From Bacteroidales bacterium (GTDB taxonomy: Bacteria > Bacteroidota > Bacteroidia > Bacteroidales > Porphyromonadaceae): a DNA stretch of 24,958 nt. The stretch lies in assembly GCA_004555765.1 (NCBI GenBank), contig SFHG01000023.1:1-24958 (forward strand), written 5' to 3'. A program made the position numbers and the translations under genes. Positions 1 through 8,273 of this stretch are shown here, piece by piece. The notes beneath the pieces are model-generated. The model searched no databases. It saw nothing but the letters and a program-made list of their open reading frames with translations, and was not told where the DNA came from. How positions within the stretch are numbered: position 1 is the stretch's first letter; the number at the start of each line of letters is the position of its first letter.

Positions 1-16
1 CGGTCTTCTGCTCCAG

Positions 17-24
17 CAAATGTA
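17..24 (-). promoter_or_regulatory. Possible -7 promoter box for a gene off the left edge
   Basis: On the minus strand this reads TACATTTG, a match to the Bacteroidetes -7 consensus TAnnTTTG. It lies just downstream of the GH57 stop codon and would drive a leftward gene outside the window. I see no convincing TTTG -33 element 19-21 bp upstream, so this is a weak call. The rest of bases 1-69 holds nothing I recognise, and there is no clear terminator for the glycogen operon. Confidence 0.3.
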
Positions 25-69
25 CCCATTCCTTATGATTAAATAAAAGTGGAAAGAAGAAAGGACTTG

Positions 70-1425
70 TCACTCCGTCGCTTTCTTGGATCGAGCCGGT
101 CGTTTTTTCGGCACCGGCTCCTTTTTCGCTTCGAGTGCATCAATCTTGGCGTGTAGTTCCTGAATCTCGTCTCCCTGATTCTGTATCGTCGTAAGCAACG
201 CGTTGAGCTCCTCATTCTCGATAGAAGAGGGGTACTGAGCTTCCACGCGGAGATGAAAGTCGCTGAGGACATTCATATAGTTGCTGAAGGCTTCGTATGC
301 GTCGTCGTAAGGACGGTATTTCCACACATCGCCTCCACGGGTCGACATATAGAAGAAGTGATCCGAGCTCTGAAGGTAAGTCCAGTCCTGCAGCAGGCGA
401 CGGTCTTTGGTGAGACGCGTTCTCTCGGAGTACTCTCCGAGTTTCTTGAAGGCCTCTCCCTGAAGCACATTGCCGAGCCATGAGGAAGTGTTCTTTTCCT
501 CATCGGACCAGGAGATGGTATCGGGAACGGGAAGGGTGTCTTTGGCAGAGAGCATTTCGATCGCCTCGGAAGGCAGAATCATACGGATACCTTCTCGCTC
601 AAGGTATTCGGGAAGCGCTTTAAGGAAATCGAATATGCCGGTTTCCCTGGCTTGCCCTACGCCAAATGTATCGTAACTGAGATCGAGGCAGACGATCTCG
701 CCACTTTCCTGCATCTCGGACGCAATCCAGCGGGCATATTTGTCGGCGGTGAGGGGATATTCGCTCCAGTCATAGCGACTGAAGTTCTTTGTCAAATCCT
801 CCGAAAGGTGACCGTTGCGGAGCAGTAATTTGAGACCCGGGGCGCCTGCCGACGCATAAAGGTAATTCGGGCTCTTCCAGCCCATAATGTTTTTTGCACC
901 CTCCGTGATGATGCCCTTGAAGCCTAATCCATACACCTCGGTGGCGATGTAATCGTCATAGATCAGTTCGGAATTGCGAAAGACCTGAGGCTTCTTGCCA
1001 AACATATTGGCTATTTTCTCCCGGTGTTGCTTCACCTGGGTGCGGAACTCCCGTTTGTCCTCGGCAAGAGAAGCTATGGAGTGTGCGTAAGTTTCCCCGA
1101 GAAACTCCACGGATCCGGTCTTGGAGAGGGCAGTGAAACTGTCGATGAGCTCGGGCGCGTACATCTCGATCTGCTCAAGAGCGGTGCCGGAGATGCTGAA
1201 AGCAGCCCTGAAGCGTCCTTCGGTGCTTTTTATAAGATCGAGGAAGAGCTTATTTGCCGGAGCGTATGAGTCTCTCGTAATTCTCTGGAATATCTCCTCA
1301 TTCTGGAAGTCATCGAAGTAATAGTGGTCGTTGCCTATGTCGAAAAAACGGTACCTTTTCAGACGGAAGGGCTGGTGTACCTGAAGTGAGAGGCAAAGGT
1401 ATTTGTTAGTTCTCTGTGCACACAT
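70..1425 (-). CDS. GH57 family alpha-glucan-active enzyme (amylase / 4-alpha-glucanotransferase type)
   Basis: A 451-residue cytoplasmic protein (no signal peptide) of glycoside hydrolase family 57, which hydrolyses or transfers alpha-1,4-glucan. Family motifs are visible in order: QVHQPF (15-20, His17), LGETYAH (109-115), FRNSELIYDD (149-158, with Glu153 at the nucleophile position), LSYDTFG (249-255) and SWLGNVLQGEAF (315-326). In the fourth motif the Asp normally four residues before the Phe (as in D-Y-E-T-F-G) is Ser250 here, and the usual Glu is Asp252, so catalytic ability is uncertain. Residues 405-433 look like a short coiled coil and the tail (434-451) is very basic (KKRPARSKK), an unusual ending. 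It is the last gene of the glycogen operon, 49 bp after the glycosyltransferase. The start gives the expected N-terminus for the family. The family call is secure; substrate and activity are inferred. Confidence 0.9.
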   Translation of the reverse strand: MCAQRTNKYLCLSLQVHQPFRLKRYRFFDIGNDHYYFDDFQNEEIFQRITRDSYAPANKLFLDLIKSTEGRFRAAFSISGTALEQIEMYAPELIDSFTALSKTGSVEFLGETYAHSIASLAEDKREFRTQVKQHREKIANMFGKKPQVFRNSELIYDDYIATEVYGLGFKGIITEGAKNIMGWKSPNYLYASAGAPGLKLLLRNGHLSEDLTKNFSRYDWSEYPLTADKYARWIASEMQESGEIVCLDLSYDTFGVGQARETGIFDFLKALPEYLEREGIRMILPSEAIEMLSAKDTLPVPDTISWSDEEKNTSSWLGNVLQGEAFKKLGEYSERTRLTKDRRLLQDWTYLQSSDHFFYMSTRGGDVWKYRPYDDAYEAFSNYMNVLSDFHLRVEAQYPSSIENEELNALLTTIQNQGDEIQELHAKIDALEAKKEPVPKKRPARSKKATE

Positions 1426-1474
1426 ACTTATATTATGGTCTTTAAGAGTGTCTGATTTTTAGGACAAAAAAGCG

Positions 1475-2737
1475 TTACCCGCGGAGCAGACTGTCGTAGA
1501 TGCTCCGGATCTTGAGTCCCACTTTGCTCCACGTGATGCCGGCGACTTCACGGACGCCTTCTTCGGAGATGAACTTATGCAATGACGGGTATGCGAGGAG
1601 AGAGGCAATCGCATCGGCAAGACCCTGGACATCCCAGTAGTCTATCTTTATGGCGTAGTCAAGAATCTCTGCACACCCGGACTGCTTGGAGATGATGCTC
1701 GGTACGCCGCATTGCATGGCCTCAAGTGGGGAGATGCCGAAGGGCTCGGAGACGGAAGGCATCACGTACACGTCGCTCGACTTGTAGACCTCATAGACTT
1801 GCTTGCCTTTCATAAAGCCGGTGAAGTGAAAGCGATCCGCGATGCCTTTGCGGGCCACGAGGTCAATCATATCGTTCATCATATCGCCTGAGCCTGCCAT
1901 TACGAACCTGACGCCTTTCATCTTGCTGAGGACAAGACTTGCGGCTTCGACGAAAAACTCCGGTCCCTTTTGCATTGTGATGCGACCGAGAAACGTAACG
2001 ACTTTGTCTGCCACTCCCCTTTTGTCTGGGATGGAGAGTATATCCTCTCCGAGTGGAATGACCGCATTGTGAACCGCGGTACACTTCTCCGGAGGCTGGT
2101 GGTATTTCTCAATGACCGTCCTCCTCGTCAGTTCGCTGACACACATAATGTGGTCTGCGTGGTCGAACCCGTTTTTCTCCATAGCGTAAACGGTGGGGTT
2201 CACGTTACCTCTGCTGCGATCGAAGTCTGTGGCATGGACGTGAACGACGAGAGGTACGCCGAGAATCTGCTTGGCGTGAATACCCGCGGCATACGTCAGC
2301 CAGTCATGGGCATGGATGATGTCGTACTTGTCCGCCCGCGCAATCACCCCGGCTATGATGGAGTAATTGTTGATCTCTTCGTAGAGATTGTCGAGGTATT
2401 TCCCGGAGAACTCAATACACCCGAGGTCGTTGGTCAGCAAATAGCGGAAGTCCGCATATATGTGATCCCTCAGGTGGTAGTATTCGTCGGGGTTCATTAC
2501 GTGTCCAATCCGCCCCTGTACGTAGTCCCGGTTCACATCCCGGTAGACGATGGGGACTTCCGATGCTCCTATGATGTGCATAAACGAGCGATCTTCATCC
2601 CCATAGGGGCGGGGCATCACAAACGTGATGTCCATATCGGGCTGTTCGGCCAGTCCTCTCGTCAGTCCGTAGCTTGCAGTACCGAGTCCTCCTGAGATGT
2701 GCGGAGGGAACTCCCATCCAAACATTAGTGCTCTCAT
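1475..2737 (-). CDS. GT-B glycosyltransferase, glycogen-synthase-like
   Basis: A 420-residue cytoplasmic glycosyltransferase with the two-domain GT-B fold. The N-terminal domain has WEFPPHISGGLGTA (8-21), the glycine loop found in glycogen synthases and GT4/GT5 enzymes, and HAHDW (142-146). The C-terminal domain has FLGRITMQKG (249-258, with Arg252 and Lys257 positioned to hold the nucleotide-sugar phosphates) and EPFGISPLE (331-339), the E-x7-E motif of retaining GT-B enzymes. Its place between a debranching enzyme and a GH57 enzyme argues for glycogen chain elongation from a nucleotide-activated glucose; the donor is not shown by the sequence. The ATG overlaps the debranching-enzyme stop as ATGA (4 bp), indicating translational coupling. 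In Bacteroidetes this three-gene order is common. A GT4 enzyme acting on another glucan is the main alternative. Confidence 0.9.
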   Translation of the reverse strand: MRALMFGWEFPPHISGGLGTASYGLTRGLAEQPDMDITFVMPRPYGDEDRSFMHIIGASEVPIVYRDVNRDYVQGRIGHVMNPDEYYHLRDHIYADFRYLLTNDLGCIEFSGKYLDNLYEEINNYSIIAGVIARADKYDIIHAHDWLTYAAGIHAKQILGVPLVVHVHATDFDRSRGNVNPTVYAMEKNGFDHADHIMCVSELTRRTVIEKYHQPPEKCTAVHNAVIPLGEDILSIPDKRGVADKVVTFLGRITMQKGPEFFVEAASLVLSKMKGVRFVMAGSGDMMNDMIDLVARKGIADRFHFTGFMKGKQVYEVYKSSDVYVMPSVSEPFGISPLEAMQCGVPSIISKQSGCAEILDYAIKIDYWDVQGLADAIASLLAYPSLHKFISEEGVREVAGITWSKVGLKIRSIYDSLLRG

Positions 2738-4854
2738 ATCTTCTTACTCTCAATGCTCCTTTCATTGTCGTCGGAGAGATCCTTAGTTTCATCTTTGTCC
2801 GGGGAACTCTTATGGTGCGTGGTCATACTGAGTCGGTAGTCGAATATATCGTCCGAGTGCTCACTCTTGTATTCGTCGAGCCGATTCTGGATGCGTAGAA
2901 GCGCACTCACACTCATCATAAAAGAGATGGCTCCACGCCCTCTGTACGGCGGCGTGGGGTCATACATCTCCGAGATGCTTCCTATTCCGTGTTGGGCAAT
3001 CTCATCCTCAAACGGAATGAGCAATCTGTCCACGAAGTCTACTCCGACTCTCTGAAAGAGCTTGAGATAAGCGCTCAAGTAATAGTATATCAGCCAAGGC
3101 CACACGCCCCCTTGCAAGTAAGCGTACTTTCGGTCATGTTGCGAGCCATTGAGGTAGGGCTTATAGTAGGGACTCTTGGGGGACAATGTCCGGAGACCTT
3201 TTGGGGTCAGGAGTTCTTTTGTGACGATATCCAACACCTTTCGCTGCAAGCTCTTGGAGAGCGGTGAGTAGGTCAGCCCGACCGCAAAGATCTGATTGGG
3301 TCGCACGCTCCAATCCACACTGCCCTGTCCGCCGGTCACGTAGTCGAAGAGGTAGTCGTGCTCATTGACAAACGTCCGGATAAAGCTCTCCCTCGTCCTC
3401 ATTATCATATCATCGAGAGCCGGATCCTGCAGGGCGAAGAGCTGACGGTAAAAGCAAAGCGCATTATACCAAAGTGCGTTATACTCCACGATGTATCCTC
3501 TTCGATCCACCACGGGCCATCCGTCGAGCGTGTTGTCCATCCAGGTAATCGGGTCATCGAGGCGGTCGGGTTCCGCATAAAGGAGACCATTCTCCTCCAA
3601 TCTCATCATCGGCACTTTACTGTCAAAGAGACAGCCCATAGCCCGCTTTACCACGTCGCCGTATCTGTCGCGCGTTTTCTCGAGACCCTCCCAGCGATAA
3701 CAGTCCTGGATGGAATTGATAAGCCACAGGAGTGTGTCCGGATTCCTAACGCCTTTGAGGAGCGGCTCCGAATCCTCCTTCGCGTCCAGATAATTCCAGA
3801 TGGGAGGCAGGACACTCTTCAGCACTTGGTCGTAGCGCTCCGGGTGTCCCACACCGTAGCTGCAAGCCGTAAGGCTTACGAGGATGTCCCGTATGCGGGC
3901 ACCGAACCAGGGGATTCCGGCTATGAGGTAGGTCTTTTGCTCTTCACCGCTGTCTTTGTCCCTCGGTGGGGTAAAGACAAACTGGTTAATAGCGCTACTC
4001 AGACAGTTTTTGAAAGACGACCTCGGCAGTGTGTCTGCGTACGCTTTCGCAAATTCGCTCTTCAAATCCCGTGGCAGAATCGGTTCATCCCCGGCTGAAA
4101 ACACGATTTCCTCTCCCCTCTTTATTTCGACTTCAAAATACCCCGGGGAAGGCAGATCTTCTATACACGGATTGCCCCTCTCGGCTTCCTTGTCGTAAAA
4201 GAAATTCTTGTACCACAGGTTATCCTCGTGCCACATATTGGTGTCGCCTTTGGAAAGTTGCATATAGAGCCTTGGATATCCTTCATAAAGACATATCGAT
4301 ATGCCTTGGTCTTCGGGCGTATGACTCCAGTCGAGCGCGCTATTTTCGTGGGTTAATTCCCGTATTGTGCGAAACGCCAAGAGGGGGCGGAGGCGAAGTG
4401 TCGTCCTGGAATGAGCCTCTACCAACTTGTACTTAATCAGGAGCCGGTTGTGATCCTTGGAAAAAATGATTTCTTTCTCCAAAATAACACCTCCTACCCG
4501 GTAAAGTACGCGGGTCGCCACCTCATTGTCAAACTCACGTATGTACTTATGACCATTGGGACTGAATACCTCACCCGCATACTTGTGAACCGAGAGATTA
4601 AACGGCGCATCGTGCTGAATCACCGTTTCATCAAGGGATGAGAGCAGCACGAGCGGATCGAGCCTCGGATTTGAGGCAGTACGCCTCACGGGCGGTACGA
4701 TCAAAAGACCGTGGTACTTACGTGTGTTACACCCCAGGATGGTGGAACACATCATTGCACCCCTGTGATTGCGCCGCATCACTTCTCTGTCCGTTGCCTC
4801 TTTGAGGTTGGTCATCAAGGCTCGGTCGAACTTTATGTAACTCATACTCTTCAT
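2734..4854 (-). CDS. Glycogen debranching enzyme, archaeal/bacterial single-chain type (GDE_N + GDE_C)
   Basis: A 706-residue amylo-alpha-1,6-glucosidase-type protein that removes alpha-1,6 branch stubs from glycogen. The N-terminal domain carries CNTRKYHGLL (42-51), a signature of this family. The C-terminal (alpha/alpha)6 barrel carries AGIPWFGARIRDILVSL (312-328), WMDNTLDGWPVVDRRG (438-453) followed by VEYNALWYNAL (456-466), and a Y-L-N-G ... YAYLQGGVWPWL region (568-589). The family usually reads W-G-R-D-T in the first barrel motif; here it is R-I-R-D-I, so part of the active-site surround has drifted although the Asp and the later Asp and Glu remain. Residues after about 665 form a charged, probably disordered tail. 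It is the first gene of the glycogen operon. A second ATG nine bases inside (4845) is an equally plausible start (MSYIKFDRALM). Confidence 0.92.
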   Translation of the reverse strand: MKSMSYIKFDRALMTNLKEATDREVMRRNHRGAMMCSTILGCNTRKYHGLLIVPPVRRTASNPRLDPLVLLSSLDETVIQHDAPFNLSVHKYAGEVFSPNGHKYIREFDNEVATRVLYRVGGVILEKEIIFSKDHNRLLIKYKLVEAHSRTTLRLRPLLAFRTIRELTHENSALDWSHTPEDQGISICLYEGYPRLYMQLSKGDTNMWHEDNLWYKNFFYDKEAERGNPCIEDLPSPGYFEVEIKRGEEIVFSAGDEPILPRDLKSEFAKAYADTLPRSSFKNCLSSAINQFVFTPPRDKDSGEEQKTYLIAGIPWFGARIRDILVSLTACSYGVGHPERYDQVLKSVLPPIWNYLDAKEDSEPLLKGVRNPDTLLWLINSIQDCYRWEGLEKTRDRYGDVVKRAMGCLFDSKVPMMRLEENGLLYAEPDRLDDPITWMDNTLDGWPVVDRRGYIVEYNALWYNALCFYRQLFALQDPALDDMIMRTRESFIRTFVNEHDYLFDYVTGGQGSVDWSVRPNQIFAVGLTYSPLSKSLQRKVLDIVTKELLTPKGLRTLSPKSPYYKPYLNGSQHDRKYAYLQGGVWPWLIYYYLSAYLKLFQRVGVDFVDRLLIPFEDEIAQHGIGSISEMYDPTPPYRGRGAISFMMSVSALLRIQNRLDEYKSEHSDDIFDYRLSMTTHHKSSPDKDETKDLSDDNERSIESKKI

Positions 4855-4897
4855 AGCGATAAGACCACTTTGCTTATTGATTTTTTCATTCCCTCAC

Positions 4898-4905
4898 CAA
4901 ATATA
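4898..4905 (-). promoter_or_regulatory. Probable -7 promoter box of the glycogen operon
   Basis: The minus strand reads TATATTTG, an exact match to the Bacteroidetes -7 consensus TAnnTTTG, 43 bp upstream of the debranching-enzyme ATG. No good -33 TTTG is seen at the usual 19-21 bp spacing, so the call rests on the -7 box and its position. Confidence 0.5.
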
Positions 4906-5055
4906 CTCATTTTATCGATACATCTATGACGGCGGATTCGGAAAGAGACCGGGTAGCACGCATTAGGGGAAAAATAGATGGTGAGGACATCTGGGTCGCC
5001 CGGTGGTCGTGAAGATTTCCTCTTGTTGGTGTCCGTTAAAAGTATATGGGGAAAA

Positions 5056-5096
5056 GAAAGGGGCTGGTTTCCATAATTTGGAAATCAGCCCCTTTC
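5056..5096 (-). terminator. Strong hairpin terminator after the small lipoprotein pair
   Basis: A 17-bp inverted repeat: GAAAGGGGCTGGTTTCC (5056-5072), a 7-nt loop, then GGAAATCAGCCCCTTTC (5080-5096), fully paired with one G-U wobble. On the minus strand it is followed by TTCTTTT, as expected of an intrinsic terminator, and it lies about 170 nt past the stop of the 5264 gene. The plus side is also T-rich, so it could work both ways, but no plus-strand gene precedes it. Confidence 0.75.
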
Positions 5097-5263
5097 TCTT
5101 ATCTTTTGCGTCTGGAAAACGGATAACAGGAGGTAGAAAGAGCACACATTTCGGCTTGCCGCCGTTATTTGCACAAGCATTAAAGTTGACAGGCGCTGCG
5201 AGAGTTACGGAAATCAGCAAGAAATGCTTGAGAGTGAGGATCCTTCAATTTCAATCTGCAGTT

Positions 5264-5701
5264 TTATTTCTGCTGCGAGTTGACAATCCGTTGCCATTTC
5301 GACTCTATTGAGCCTCCTCGTTCTTTAACATAGAGCATATTTTCATCCTCCGAGAAGCGATATTCAAACTCCCATGTCCGGTTAGATCTCTTGAATCCAT
5401 CACCCAATTCAAACACATACAAGATATTGTCCTTGGTGTAGAAATATTGCTTTAGAAAAGATTGCTCGCCATTGTCGTACTGTCTAACCTCTCCGGCTGA
5501 AGTGTATTCCCTAATTAGGCTATAGTTATCTTCGGGGGGGGAGTATATGTATTTCCAAGAGCCTATAAGTCTATTGTCTCTTTTTTGAGACAACACAAAA
5601 TCTCTTTCAGACAGATCAGGCTTGCAAGAACTAAGTATGAAAACCGTTGAGAATAAACAAACCAAAATGCCGAATGCTCCAAAAGATAGTTTGCTTGCCA
5701 T
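5264..5701 (-). CDS. Small lipocalin-like lipoprotein
   Basis: A 145-residue predicted lipoprotein of unknown function. It has a signal peptide with a hydrophobic stretch (7-23) and lipobox ILSSC with Cys26, so it should be lipid-anchored in the envelope. The mature part starts with a short linker, then LIGSWKYIY, a G-x-W near the N-terminus followed by alternating beta-type segments. This resembles the small lipocalin-like lipoproteins common in Bacteroidetes, but the assignment rests on pattern only. ATG 5701 begins 1 nt after the stop codon of the preceding lipoprotein gene; a second ATG at 5713 (four more residues, MHCN) would overlap that gene. The two genes are evidently cotranscribed. 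Base composition looks AT-richer than in the flanking operons, which hints at acquisition by transfer. Confidence 0.7.
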   Translation of the reverse strand: MASKLSFGAFGILVCLFSTVFILSSCKPDLSERDFVLSQKRDNRLIGSWKYIYSPPEDNYSLIREYTSAGEVRQYDNGEQSFLKQYFYTKDNILYVFELGDGFKRSNRTWEFEYRFSEDENMLYVKERGGSIESKWQRIVNSQQK

Positions 5702-5702
5702 A

Positions 5703-5951
5703 TTACAGTGCATTGGCTCTTATATAAGTACAATTGTCCGTAAACAATCCGCTTGGGGTGACGAGAGGGAAATACCAGCTGGATACATTTACTCCGTATG
5801 CTTTCTTTGCGTACCACCAAACCAATGTAGTGCATGTAAATCGGTTTGGCGCAGCCCACTTGATCAAGCTATCCTTTGCACAAGATTCTACAAGCATCGT
5901 TAGCAAAAGAGCGCCAACAAGCAGGAAAGGGAAAAGGAAATGTTTCTTCAT
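5703..5951 (-). CDS. Small lipoprotein of unknown function
   Basis: An 82-residue protein with a clear lipoprotein signal: MKKHFLF, a hydrophobic run, and lipobox LVESC with Cys24. The mature part is only about 58 residues, rich in aromatics (VWWYAKKAYGVNVSSWYF), with two further cysteines that could form a disulfide. I do not recognise the family. The open frame extends upstream to 6050, but the ATG at 5951 gives an ideal lipoprotein start, and a TACATTTG promoter box lies between the two. It is first in a two-gene unit with the 5264 lipoprotein. A truncated remnant of a longer lipoprotein is possible, but nothing downstream in another frame shows it. Confidence 0.6.
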   Translation of the reverse strand: MKKHFLFPFLLVGALLLTMLVESCAKDSLIKWAAPNRFTCTTLVWWYAKKAYGVNVSSWYFPLVTPSGLFTDNCTYIRANAL

Positions 5952-5990
5952 CTTTTTTTTGTTCTGATTGTGATTGGTGTTTGCTGTTGG

Positions 5991-5998
5991 CAAATGTA
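5991..5998 (-). promoter_or_regulatory. Probable -7 promoter box for the lipoprotein pair
   Basis: The minus strand reads TACATTTG, matching the Bacteroidetes -7 consensus TAnnTTTG, 39 bp upstream of the ATG at 5951. No TTTG stands at the ideal -33 position. The spacing to the start codon supports starting at 5951 rather than at the upstream end of the frame. Confidence 0.45.
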
Positions 5999-6232
5999 CG
6001 CAAAATATTTGGTTGACGATTATTTTTGTTGTGACATTATAGCGGGGCACATTCCTGTGTCAAGTGCAGGACGCGCCCCGTATTACACTTTTCCGCCCCT
6101 TTCGGAATAACGATAACGGTGTGGTCGGCTTAATTGTACTTGCCAGCCCAAAGCAGTGTATTTCTTTCTTTCACAGAGAGTCTCCGGTTAGATAGAGTGT
6201 CCACGCCTTGGCTCTAAAGGTACGACTAAATC

Positions 6233-6315
6233 TTGGTTCGTGGGTCAATCTGTTTTTGGTCCGTATCCGGAGAAATTTTCGGTCTGTATCCGGAGAAATT
6301 TTTGGTCTGTATCTC
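6233..6315. repeat. Four-core interspersed repeat, copy A
   Basis: Cores start at 6235 (GGTTCGTGGG), 6258 (GGTCCGTATC), 6281 (GGTCTGTATC) and 6304 (GGTCTGTATC), with an exact 23-bp period. The two spacers after the second and third cores are nearly identical (CGGAGAAATTTT plus C or T), so the last three units are a true tandem repeat. The first core is degenerate. It lies between divergently transcribed genes, 235 bp before the TPR ATG. Confidence 0.8.
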
Positions 6316-6548
6316 ACGATAATCCCGATTGGGTAACAAAAATCAAACACATCTGAAATGTCCGGAAGGCTTACATCCACCTGTTTCCGACTTTACTCTT
6401 CCTCGTGTTCTTCTTTGTCCGTTTGTCTGACTTCCTCCGTGGGTGAATTGATTAGCTCTTTGGAAATGGGTAAATTTACGGAGCTTTTCAAGAAGAGACC
6501 TCTCAGTAGGGTGGTCAAAAATAGCTTTCACTCTCATCGCTCATTTTG

Positions 6549-8273
6549 ATGACACATAGATACAACCGGTTTGCGGCGCTGCTGATATTTGTCCTTCTGA
6601 CCTCGTGTCCTTGGACGACAGGTTTCGGGCAGAGCGCGTTCTTCAATGAACTTTACGGACGTGCGCTCCGTGTGGACGACACCCTTCCATCTGCTCAGTC
6701 CAAAAGAATGAGCCTCCTGTGGATGAGCTATTTGGCCGACCCGTCCCAAGCCTCGGTTCTCACCGATTTGGCAAATATCAACCTCCGGGAAAACGACAAC
6801 GAAAAAGCCTATGTGCTTCTTTCGCGCGCTTTCGAGACCTCTCATCACGACTTTCATACCGGTCTCCTCTTGATGTCCCTTGCAGGGTACATTGACGAGT
6901 GGGACAAGGTGGAAGAAGTAAAAGAGGTCTTGCTCGGGCTCAGACCCGGTGACCCGACGGTACTCGAGAGCCTGATGCGCGTTTACCAAATGGGGGGTAA
7001 GGATTCTCTTGCCATTGATGTGATCCGAAAGCTTCGAGAGCGGGACAAGGGCAATCCTGCCTACACTTTTCAGCTCGCGAGTATGCTCGGAGACAGTGAG
7101 CGATTCGGCGAAGCGGAGAAACTTTTACGCGGGTACCTTGACGAGCACCCCGGAGACAAAATGGCTTACGGGATGCTCTTCTCCTTGCTCTCCGACAGCG
7201 GTCAAACCGACAAGGCTTATGAGCTTGCGAAAACGCTCCAAGGGCAGTCTCCGGATGATCCGGACTTCTCGCGGATGTTAGTCGGTGCTTTCGCGGCCAA
7301 AGGCGATTACGCGGCAGTGGCGAAGTTGCTTACGAAAGCCGGGGCGGATCGGGGTGCGTCTCCGGATGTGGTTTCGGATCTGATCCGTGTAGCCCGCCGG
7401 ACAGCCAAAGACACCAAGTCACTCGAGGTTGCGTTGCTGCCGATCCTGACGGGATTAAAAACGGGACACCCGGATGAAGAAGCCTATCAGTCCCTTTTGA
7501 TGCAACATTACATCTCCCTAAATGACACCGCAGGTCTCCGAAGGGAAGTGCATGCGCTTGTCGCATCTTCCGCTAAAGCACGTCAAGCCTACGACGTGTT
7601 GCTGGACGATTACATCAAGAAAGCAGAGAACGATTCAGTGACCTATGTCGTTCAAAGGGGGCTCAAGGCATATCCGGAGGATCCGGTATTCCTGTTCTAC
7701 GACATCGTTGGAGATCTAATCAAGAATCCGGGCGGTGGGGAGGCCGTGATGAAAAAGATTGACCATGCGCTCTCCGTCATCCCCGCGGACAGTCGGCAAG
7801 CACTTGAAATCAAGGTGGCAAAAGCCGATCTACTCGAAGGCGAGGGCAAGTGGAAAGAGGCACGTCCGCTTTACGAAGAAGCCGCCTCTCGCGGTCACAT
7901 CGGCGCTTCCAATAACCTCGCCTATTTCCTTACCAAATACGGTTCTCCGGACGATCTGGCTTATGCGGAGAAACTGGCATCGAACGTCATCAGTGCAGAG
8001 CCGGACAACGCCACTTACCTCGATACGTATGCCTGGGTGCTTTACAAAAGGGGCGCGTATACGTTGGCCAAGCTGTATATGAAGAAAGCAATCGATAAGT
8101 CTCCGTCTCCGGATGCGACCTACTGGGCGCATTATGCAGAGATCTTGACGGCATCCGGTGACTACGGCGAAGCCAAGACCGCTTGGCGGAAAGCGCTTGA
8201 GCTGGGTGCGGACAGCCAAGTCGTGGAGACCGGAATAATGAAGATATTAGACCTCGAAAAGAACGCGCAATGA
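6549..8273 (+). CDS. Exported tetratricopeptide-repeat (TPR) protein
   Basis: A 574-residue helical-repeat protein, probably at the outer membrane or in the periplasm, acting as a scaffold. The N-terminus (MTHRYNRFAALLIFVLLTSC) is a signal peptide with a lipobox-like LTSC (Cys20); cleavage further on, near FGQS, is an alternative. The rest is TPR-like helical repeats, for example NNLAYFLTKYGSPDDLAYAE, ATYLDTYAWVLYKRGAYTLA and TYWAHYAEILTASGDYGEAK near the C-terminus. The ATG at 6549 is chosen over an in-frame TTG one codon earlier. The stop overlaps the DUF4292 start as ATGA, so the two are translationally coupled. In Bacteroidetes a TPR gene, a DUF4292 gene and an EnvC-type gene occur together, often after dut; dut is absent here. 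The fold is secure, the partners are inferred from the neighbourhood. Confidence 0.88.
   Translation: MTHRYNRFAALLIFVLLTSCPWTTGFGQSAFFNELYGRALRVDDTLPSAQSKRMSLLWMSYLADPSQASVLTDLANINLRENDNEKAYVLLSRAFETSHHDFHTGLLLMSLAGYIDEWDKVEEVKEVLLGLRPGDPTVLESLMRVYQMGGKDSLAIDVIRKLRERDKGNPAYTFQLASMLGDSERFGEAEKLLRGYLDEHPGDKMAYGMLFSLLSDSGQTDKAYELAKTLQGQSPDDPDFSRMLVGAFAAKGDYAAVAKLLTKAGADRGASPDVVSDLIRVARRTAKDTKSLEVALLPILTGLKTGHPDEEAYQSLLMQHYISLNDTAGLRREVHALVASSAKARQAYDVLLDDYIKKAENDSVTYVVQRGLKAYPEDPVFLFYDIVGDLIKNPGGGEAVMKKIDHALSVIPADSRQALEIKVAKADLLEGEGKWKEARPLYEEAASRGHIGASNNLAYFLTKYGSPDDLAYAEKLASNVISAEPDNATYLDTYAWVLYKRGAYTLAKLYMKKAIDKSPSPDATYWAHYAEILTASGDYGEAKTAWRKALELGADSQVVETGIMKILDLEKNAQ

Larger units (their letters stand above)
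4855..5263. other. Intergenic region between glycogen operon and small lipoproteins
   Basis: This 409-bp gap contains the probable -7 box of the glycogen operon (4898-4905) and a strong hairpin terminator (5056-5096). The stretches 4925-5050 and 5100-5260 show no recognisable gene or RNA. An 85-codon minus-strand frame crosses the gap, but it translates straight through the terminator hairpin and has no protein-like features, so I do not call it. Confidence 0.6.
5952..6548. other. Divergent intergenic region with a four-core repeat element
   Basis: Almost 600 bp without a supportable gene, between the leftward lipoproteins and the rightward TPR gene. It holds the probable lipoprotein promoter (5991-5998) and repeat element A (6233-6315). 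The short open frames on both strands have no signal peptides, domains or good starts. I see no clear TAnnTTTG box upstream of the TPR gene. Confidence 0.6.

Noticed and set aside
1394..1401. TACCTTTG on the minus strand, matching the -7 promoter box
   Set aside because: It lies inside the GH57 coding sequence (codons for K-Y-L-C-L near the N-terminus) and downstream of the start codon, so it is most likely chance.
4952..5037. A seventh repeat element suggested by several GGT-containing words
   Set aside because: The words do not extend to the 10-bp core and only one pair shows the 23-bp step.
4963..5220. An 85-codon minus-strand frame
   Set aside because: It reads through the 5056-5096 terminator stem and shows no protein-like features.
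6233..6315. CRISPR array
   Set aside because: The cores are 10 bp with only 13-bp spacers, the spacers are partly repeated, and there are no cas genes.
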